Assembly: GCA_002413455.1 (NCBI GenBank)
Contig: DHXA01000191.1
Location: 20,366-30,794, forward strand
Length of the DNA: 10,429 bases
Source: Rhodanobacter sp. UBA5168
GTDB lineage: Bacteria; Pseudomonadota; Gammaproteobacteria; Xanthomonadales; Rhodanobacteraceae
Direction: 5' to 3'
In this document: positions 6,651 to 10,429 of the stretch, piece after piece
Position numbering within the stretch: position 1 is the first letter of the stretch
Layout: every line of letters begins with the position of its first letter
Program-made: the position numbers and the translations under genes
The notes under the pieces: model-generated
Seen by the model: only the letters and a program-made list of their open reading frames with translations
The model's database searches: none
Told to the model about the DNA's origin: nothing

Positions 6651-7334
6651 TCAGTCGCGCGCGGCGACCTCGTCGACATGGCGCAGCAGGTCGGCCGGGT
6701 CGTCATAGACGCGGAACGCACCGGACTGCTGCAGCTCGGCCTGACCGTAGCCGCCGGACAGCACGCCCACGCCGAGGGCACGTGCCCGCTGTGCCGCGAG
6801 CATGTCCCACACGCTGTCACCGATCACCAGGGATTGATGGATGTCCGCACCCAGGCGCGCGGCGGCTGCGAGGAACAGATCCGGGTCCGGTTTGGCATGG
6901 CGCACCTGATCGCGCGTCACCACGGGTACTTTCGACGGATCGACGCCGAGCGCCTCCAGGTTGGCCGCCGCCGTCTGCATGCGTCCACTCGTCGCAATGG
7001 CCCAGGGGATGTCCTGCGCGGTCAGATAATCCAGCAGCTCACGCGCCCCCGGCAGTGGCCGCACGGATCCCTGCGCATGCAGGCGATTGAATGCTTCGGC
7101 ATGCCATTGGCTCAATCGCGCCAGGCGATCCTGGTTGATCTCCAGCCCGGTCTCGCGCAACAGGATGTTCGCGAACAGGCCGCCGCTCATGCCGATCTTG
7201 CGATGGATGCGCCACACCGACAGCTCCACGCCCTCACGGTCCAGCGCCTCCTTCCATGCCAGCACGTGCTGATAGACGCTGTCGACGAGGGTGCCGTCGA
7301 GATCGAACAGAAAGGCGGTATCGCGGCGGGGCAT
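6651..7334 (-). CDS. HAD-superfamily hydrolase (subfamily IA, sugar-phosphatase-like)
   Basis: The 227-residue product is a haloacid-dehalogenase-type phosphatase. Motif I is FDLDGTLVDS, with nucleophile Asp11 and Asp13. Motif II is AIATSGR, with Thr115/Ser116. Motif III is Lys148 in HAKPDPDLF, and motif IV is VIGDSVWDM, with Asp173 and Asp177. The region between motifs I and II (about 20-95) is an alpha-helical C1 cap, including RKIGMSGG. This architecture fits the beta-phosphoglucomutase/phosphoglycolate-phosphatase group, which acts on small sugar phosphates. The exact substrate cannot be read from sequence. The frame begins at 7391, but ATG 7334 has GGAG six bases upstream and gives the usual short lead-in to motif I. 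The gene lies on the same strand as glk, which may hint at a sugar phosphate; this is inference. Confidence 0.92.
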   Translation of the reverse strand: MPRRDTAFLFDLDGTLVDSVYQHVLAWKEALDREGVELSVWRIHRKIGMSGGLFANILLRETGLEINQDRLARLSQWHAEAFNRLHAQGSVRPLPGARELLDYLTAQDIPWAIATSGRMQTAAANLEALGVDPSKVPVVTRDQVRHAKPDPDLFLAAAARLGADIHQSLVIGDSVWDMLAAQRARALGVGVLSGGYGQAELQQSGAFRVYDDPADLLRHVDEVAARD

Positions 7335-7340
7335 GGCGTT

Positions 7341-7344
7341 CTCC
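7341..7344 (-). promoter_or_regulatory. Ribosome-binding site that fixes the HAD start
   Basis: On the minus strand GGAG, extended by AA, lies six bases before ATG 7334. The upstream in-frame ATGs at 7346, 7349 and 7391 lack a comparable site, so 7334 is the best start. Confidence 0.7.
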
Positions 7345-7407
7345 ATCATCGGCCTGAGGCGAAGTGTCGCCGATACGCGCCGATGCTGCACCGACGGCCG
7401 CGTCGCC

Positions 7408-8631
7408 TCAACGCATCAGGTTGATCCTGCGCAAGCCGCGCCGGATGGCGTCGAGGTTGCCAGCGGGCGGCCAGCCCACCACCGTGTCGATGACGGTGCC
7501 GTGGTCGAGGAAGTAGAACGTCGGCGTCTCGAAGCGCTCGACCATCGGCAACGCGGCGTTGTCGTAGGCGATACCGAGCCGCAGTGCCGGATGGGCTTGA
7601 TTCCAGTCGCGTACCGCATCGAAGGCAGTGACTTCGCTGGGGGGCGCCACCCATTGCGCGTATTCGCGGAACAGATCGCGCAGCAAGGGATCGGCTTCGA
7701 TGTCGCGCGCGGCGTTGGCGGAGAAATGGCAATCGGTCGACGCCAGCACGATCACTTGTGCCGGGACGCGGATGTTGAAACGGAAACGTATCAGCTCACG
7801 CTTGCGCGTGCCTGGTGTGACGATCCACAGGCTGGGCTGACCGTTGCGAATGCGATTGAACGAACGCATCAGCGGCGGCGGGCTGCGTTCGATGGAGGGA
7901 TGAGCCACCAGCAGCGCGCGAGCTTCGTCGGTGCGATGGCTGATCAGCAGGGCATCGTGGAGATCGCTGGCATGCGGACGGTCGATGCGGTGGCGGCGCT
8001 GCAATTCGGCGAAGTCGCTGCGCATGTCGGCGAGATAGTCCGGCTGGCTGGTGGCGTGGAACGCCAGCGTTGCCGCGCGGAACAGCAGCTCCACATCACG
8101 GTCGCCGAGCGCATGCCTCCGTGCGTCGGTCTGCGCAGGCGCGAACTCCACGGTGTAGCTGCGCGAGATGGCTTGCCCCGGCCCCGCATTCCCGGCGGCG
8201 GCCAGCAGCTGGTCGTAGGCGGGTTCCAGCGTGCTCGCCACCTGATCATCCATGGCCGGGCGCGGGGTGCTGCGCGCATCCAGGTCCAGTGCAAAGCTCT
8301 GCGCGCCAAACAGCTGCAACAGCGCATAGGCCTGCTCACGGGTGAGCTCGTAGCGCAGTTCGCTCAGGTCCATGCCGCCCAGGCCATGCTCGCGGTACAC
8401 CAGGCTGTCGATGAAGCGGTGTTGCGCGCCAGGCGTGAGCCAGCTCAGCGGCGAGTTTGCTGGCGGCGTATCGCGCCGGTAGGCATCCAGTTCCGCGCGT
8501 GAGGTGATCGGCCTGGCCGGGATGGCCAGCGTCGCGTGGCGGGTAACCCCGGTGTCCGGCGCTTGCGCCGCCAGCGTGGCTAACGGCAGCGCCAGCAGGA
8601 ACAGCAGGCGGACGATCGTGGTGTGCGGCAT
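7408..8631 (-). CDS. Secreted protein with a C-terminal thioredoxin-like (CxxS) domain, function unknown
   Basis: The 407-residue product begins with MPHTTIVRLLFLLALPLATLAAQAPD, a Sec signal peptide with probable cleavage after LAA, so it should be periplasmic. Residues 25-270 form an alpha-helical region I do not recognise. From about 285 the sequence resembles a thioredoxin fold. It has a strand (AQVIVLAST), then D-C301-H-F-S304 where CxxC would stand, and an Asp/Arg-rich helix. A cis-proline-like TPT (Pro370) followed by FYFLDHGTVIDTVVGWPP matches the thioredoxin beta-hairpin and Gly/Pro turn. C301 is the only cysteine of the whole protein, so any redox chemistry would be monothiol. ATG 8631 is chosen over ATG 8646 and 8637 because GAGG lies seven bases before it. 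It lies 57 bp after glk and 73 bp before the HAD gene, all on one strand. Real gene: sure. Fold: moderately sure. Role: unknown. Confidence 0.85.
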   Translation of the reverse strand: MPHTTIVRLLFLLALPLATLAAQAPDTGVTRHATLAIPARPITSRAELDAYRRDTPPANSPLSWLTPGAQHRFIDSLVYREHGLGGMDLSELRYELTREQAYALLQLFGAQSFALDLDARSTPRPAMDDQVASTLEPAYDQLLAAAGNAGPGQAISRSYTVEFAPAQTDARRHALGDRDVELLFRAATLAFHATSQPDYLADMRSDFAELQRRHRIDRPHASDLHDALLISHRTDEARALLVAHPSIERSPPPLMRSFNRIRNGQPSLWIVTPGTRKRELIRFRFNIRVPAQVIVLASTDCHFSANAARDIEADPLLRDLFREYAQWVAPPSEVTAFDAVRDWNQAHPALRLGIAYDNAALPMVERFETPTFYFLDHGTVIDTVVGWPPAGNLDAIRRGLRRINLMR

Positions 8632-8638
8632 ACACATG

Positions 8639-8642
8639 CCTC
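8639..8642 (-). promoter_or_regulatory. Ribosome-binding site that fixes the CxxS protein start
   Basis: Minus-strand GAGG lies seven bases before ATG 8631. It overlaps the in-frame codons of the longer frame and is too close to ATG 8637, so the third ATG is favoured. Confidence 0.6.
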
Positions 8643-8688
8643 GCATTCCGTCGAAAGGATCCGCGTCGGCCCGCGGTGTCGCAGCGGG

Positions 8689-9705
8689 TTAGCGCGGTGG
8701 CAACAACGACCGCCCCGATTCCACTATCGCCAGCGCCGCCGCGCCGAGCAGGCCCGGCTCGGGATTCATGATCGCCTGGGTCGGCACTTTTTCCATGATG
8801 TCGCGAAAGCGGCCCTTGGCTTCGAAGCGCTCGCGGAAGCGGCCGCGTTCCAGCCATGGCAGCAGAACCGGGATCAGTCCGCCGGTGAGGTAGACGCCAT
8901 CCCAGGCGCCGAGCGTGAGCACCAGGTCGCCGGCGACGCTGCCGAAGATGCCGGCGAAGGTTTCCACCGTGCGGGTGCATAGCGGACAGCTGTCGTCCTT
9001 GGCGCGCGCGGTGATGTCCTCCGGTTTGAGGTCGTCGGGCTGGGCGCCGACGATATGGCAGATCGCGTCGTACACATTCACCAGGCCCTGGCCGCAGATC
9101 AGCCGCTCGTTGGAGACACGCCCGTACTTGTGGTTGAGGTAGCCGAGGATGGCGATGTCTTCCGGCGAATGCGCGGCGAAGCCGGCGTGACCGCCTTCGG
9201 TCTGCAGCACGCTGCAATGCCCGCCACGCACCAGCAGGCCGCCGACGCCCAGGCCGGTACCCGGCCCGACGATGGCGAAGGTCTGCTCGTCCTCGGCACC
9301 GATGACTGGTCGCGCCAGCTTGCCTACATCGACCAGGTCGTCGCCGTGCAGCAGGGTCACCGCCATGCTCTGCGCCGCGAAATCGTTGACCAGGTGCACG
9401 AATTCCAGATCCAGCGCATTGGCCGTCTGGTGCGCCGAGATGGCCCAGGGATTGTTGGTGACCTTGACCGTCTCGCCATCGACGATGCGGCCCGCCGCGG
9501 CCACGATGGCGCGGCGAACCTCCAGCCCGGTGTCGGCCAGATAATGCTTCGCGGTCGACACCAGCGAGTCGTGTTCGGCCACGCGATAGCGCCGGATACT
9601 GTCGGTCAGCAAGGGCTTGGCTAGTGCAGGATCGGCCACCCCGAAACGGACATTGGTGCCGCCGAGATCGACGAGCAGGGTGGGGGCGCTGTGGGACTGG
9701 CTCAT
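8689..9705 (-). CDS. glk: Glucokinase (bacterial Glk family)
   Basis: Glk phosphorylates cytosolic glucose with ATP to glucose 6-phosphate, feeding glycolysis, the Entner-Doudoroff route and the pentose pathway. The 338-residue product aligns with E. coli Glk throughout. It has the phosphate-binding motif DLGGTN (13-18), NNPWAIS near 84, and the catalytic-base segment VNDFAAQSMAV with Asp108. Further on are GPGTGLGVGG (147-156), TEGGHAGFA (169-177), SNERLICGQGLVNVYDAI, KPEDITARA and LTGGLIP (273-279), then PGLLGAAAL at the end. It has DSCPLC where E. coli has a similar two-cysteine segment. It belongs to the Glk family rather than the ROK family, as it lacks the ROK CxCGxxGC motif. The frame begins at 9747, but ATG 9705 is preceded by AGGAAG and gives the family N-terminus. 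It heads a same-strand series of four genes and is divergent from hemB. Confidence 0.95.
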   Translation of the reverse strand: MSQSHSAPTLLVDLGGTNVRFGVADPALAKPLLTDSIRRYRVAEHDSLVSTAKHYLADTGLEVRRAIVAAAGRIVDGETVKVTNNPWAISAHQTANALDLEFVHLVNDFAAQSMAVTLLHGDDLVDVGKLARPVIGAEDEQTFAIVGPGTGLGVGGLLVRGGHCSVLQTEGGHAGFAAHSPEDIAILGYLNHKYGRVSNERLICGQGLVNVYDAICHIVGAQPDDLKPEDITARAKDDSCPLCTRTVETFAGIFGSVAGDLVLTLGAWDGVYLTGGLIPVLLPWLERGRFRERFEAKGRFRDIMEKVPTQAIMNPEPGLLGAAALAIVESGRSLLPPR

Positions 9706-9709
9706 GAAA

Positions 9710-9715
9710 CTTCCT
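9710..9715 (-). promoter_or_regulatory. Ribosome-binding site that fixes the glk start
   Basis: Minus-strand AGGAAG lies four bases before ATG 9705 (AGGA is six before). The 14-codon longer frame from 9747 has no comparable site and does not match the family. Confidence 0.65.
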
Positions 9716-9849
9716 ACGTCGTGGAACGCCAAGCGTGCCGGCGTCACGCGGGTTAGTCCAGTGTTTTGCCGACCGTACGCGGTGGAATGGATGATCGCGG
9801 GCGCGGCGTGAATGGGGCGCAGGCGATCGCCGCGCGGTCGGCTCCCGCA

Positions 9850-9874
9850 GTGACGGCCCGTGACGGCGTAAAAT
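9850..9874 (+). promoter_or_regulatory. hemB promoter region: TAAAAT -10 box and two GTGACGGC repeats
   Basis: TAAAAT (9869-9874) is a 5-of-6 match to the -10 consensus and stands out in GC-rich DNA. It predicts a start near 9881 and a 22-nt leader. No good -35 exists at 16-18 bp. Instead two identical 8-mers, GTGACGGC (9850-9857 and 9860-9867), sit one helical turn apart, ending one base before the -10 box. A degenerate third, ATGACGTC (9880-9887), keeps the 10-bp phase. The pattern suggests a regulator binding side by side on one DNA face; that is inference. Confidence 0.5.
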
Positions 9875-9902
9875 GGGCGATGACGTCCCGCGAGTACCCG
9901 CC

Positions 9903-10429
9903 ATGAGCTTTCCCGCCATCCGCATGCGGCGCATGCGCCGCGATGCCTTCTCCCGCGCGCTGATGCGCGAGCACACCCTGCTGCCGACCGACCTGATCAT
10001 GGTCGCGTTCGTGATCGAGGGCGAAGGCGGGCGCGAGGCGGTGCCGTCGATGCCGGGCGTTGAGCGGCTGTCGATCGACGAACTGCTCAAGCTGGCCGGC
10101 GAATGCGTACGGCTGGGCATTCCCGCGCTGGCGCTGTTCCCTTCGCCGGGGTCGTCGGTGAAAACCGAGGATGCCGCCGAGGCTTGGAATCCGGACAGCC
10201 TGATGCAGCGAGCCACCCGCGCGCTGAAGGCGGCGTACCCCGAACTGGGCCTGATCGGCGACGTGGCGCTCGATCCGTATACCACCCATGGTCAGGATGG
10301 CCTGATCGATGAGCGCGGTTACGTGATGAACGAGCCCACCGTCGAGGCACTGATCAAGATGTCGCTGGCGCAGGCCGAGGCCGGCATGGATTTCGTGGCG
10401 CCGTCGGACATGATGGACGGCCGCATCGG
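9903..10429 (+). CDS. hemB: Porphobilinogen synthase (delta-aminolevulinate dehydratase), 5' part
   Basis: HemB condenses two 5-aminolevulinate molecules to porphobilinogen, the second common step of haem synthesis. The window holds 175 codons and runs off the end in frame; the two active-site lysines lie in the missing half. The N-terminus RMRRMRRDAFSRALMREH and the strands LIMVAFVIEG, SMPGVERLSIDELL and ALALFP match the family. The metal segment reads GDVALDPYTTHGQDG (119-133). The cysteines that bind zinc in E. coli HemB are replaced by Ala, Asp and Asp, the Pseudomonas-type magnesium-dependent form. DFVAPSDMMDGRI at the end is the conserved APSDMMDGR signature. ATG 9903 is placed by homology. 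Its ribosome-binding site is weak (GAG about 9 bases upstream). It diverges from glk, with 197 bp between the start codons. Confidence 0.96.
   Translation, partial: MSFPAIRMRRMRRDAFSRALMREHTLLPTDLIMVAFVIEGEGGREAVPSMPGVERLSIDELLKLAGECVRLGIPALALFPSPGSSVKTEDAAEAWNPDSLMQRATRALKAAYPELGLIGDVALDPYTTHGQDGLIDERGYVMNEPTVEALIKMSLAQAEAGMDFVAPSDMMDGRI

Noticed and set aside
5361..7424. A 687-codon plus-strand frame crossing the end of the SNF2 gene, the lipoprotein and the HAD gene
   Set aside because: It overlaps three well-supported genes in other frames, is Arg/Pro/Ala-rich and shows no domain. It is a high-GC artefact.
7291..8502. A 403-codon plus-strand frame opposite the secreted CxxS protein
   Set aside because: The minus-strand gene has a signal peptide, ribosome-binding site and fold features; this frame has none.
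9822..9831. 10-bp palindrome GGCGATCGCC between glk and hemB
   Set aside because: A single short GC-rich palindrome is expected by chance, and no second copy or half-site is seen nearby.
8336..10285. A 649-codon minus-strand frame across the CxxS gene, glk and hemB
   Set aside because: It runs out of frame through glk and antisense to hemB, and its composition is Arg/Pro-rich without motifs.
1..10429. Search for mobile elements, CRISPR, tRNA, attachment sites, toxin-antitoxin or defence modules
   Set aside because: No repeated spacers, transposase ORFs, cloverleaf-like segments or known defence signatures were found; the gene content is core chromosomal.

Overview
The window is ordinary chromosomal DNA from a GC-rich gammaproteobacterium. 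A DesA-type desaturase tail, rpmB-rpmG, secB-gpsA, a proteobacterial glucokinase and a cysteine-free HemB all sit within 10.4 kb. Together with the codon bias, this points to the Lysobacterales (Xanthomonadales), probably Rhodanobacteraceae such as Rhodanobacter or Dyella. That placement is inferred from gene content and protein style, not from a marker search. No tRNA, rRNA, insertion sequence, integrase, CRISPR array or phage gene is visible.

Layout. 1-549 (+) is the 3' end of a fatty-acid desaturase gene, closed by a textbook terminator at 575-597. 713-1173 (-) is the rpmB-rpmG ribosomal-protein operon with its own terminator. It is preceded by a long intergenic region (1174-1494) whose minus-strand transcript could form five hairpins in a row. 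1495-3044 (+) is secB-gpsA, separated by only 8 bp. 3148-6171 (+) is a large SNF2-family helicase. 6223-9705 (-) carries four same-strand genes, in transcription order: glucokinase, a secreted protein with a thioredoxin-like C-terminus, a HAD phosphatase and a small lipoprotein. 9903 to the end (+) is the 5' part of hemB, divergent from glk. A clear -10 box lies upstream of hemB with a 10-bp-period direct repeat where the -35 box would be.

How the genes work together. Most are housekeeping: membrane fluidity (desA), ribosome (rpmB, rpmG), protein export (secB), glycerol-3-phosphate for phospholipids (gpsA), hexose phosphorylation (glk) and tetrapyrrole synthesis (hemB). Less understood are the SNF2 protein's roughly 530-residue N-terminal region, the secreted CxxS thioredoxin-like protein, and a lipoprotein whose mature part is mostly three copies of a GS-x-x-W-x3-V-x3-L unit. 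I find no convincing new multi-gene system. The best leads are the structured rpmB leader, the lipoprotein repeats, the CxxS protein and the transposase-like tail of the desaturase.
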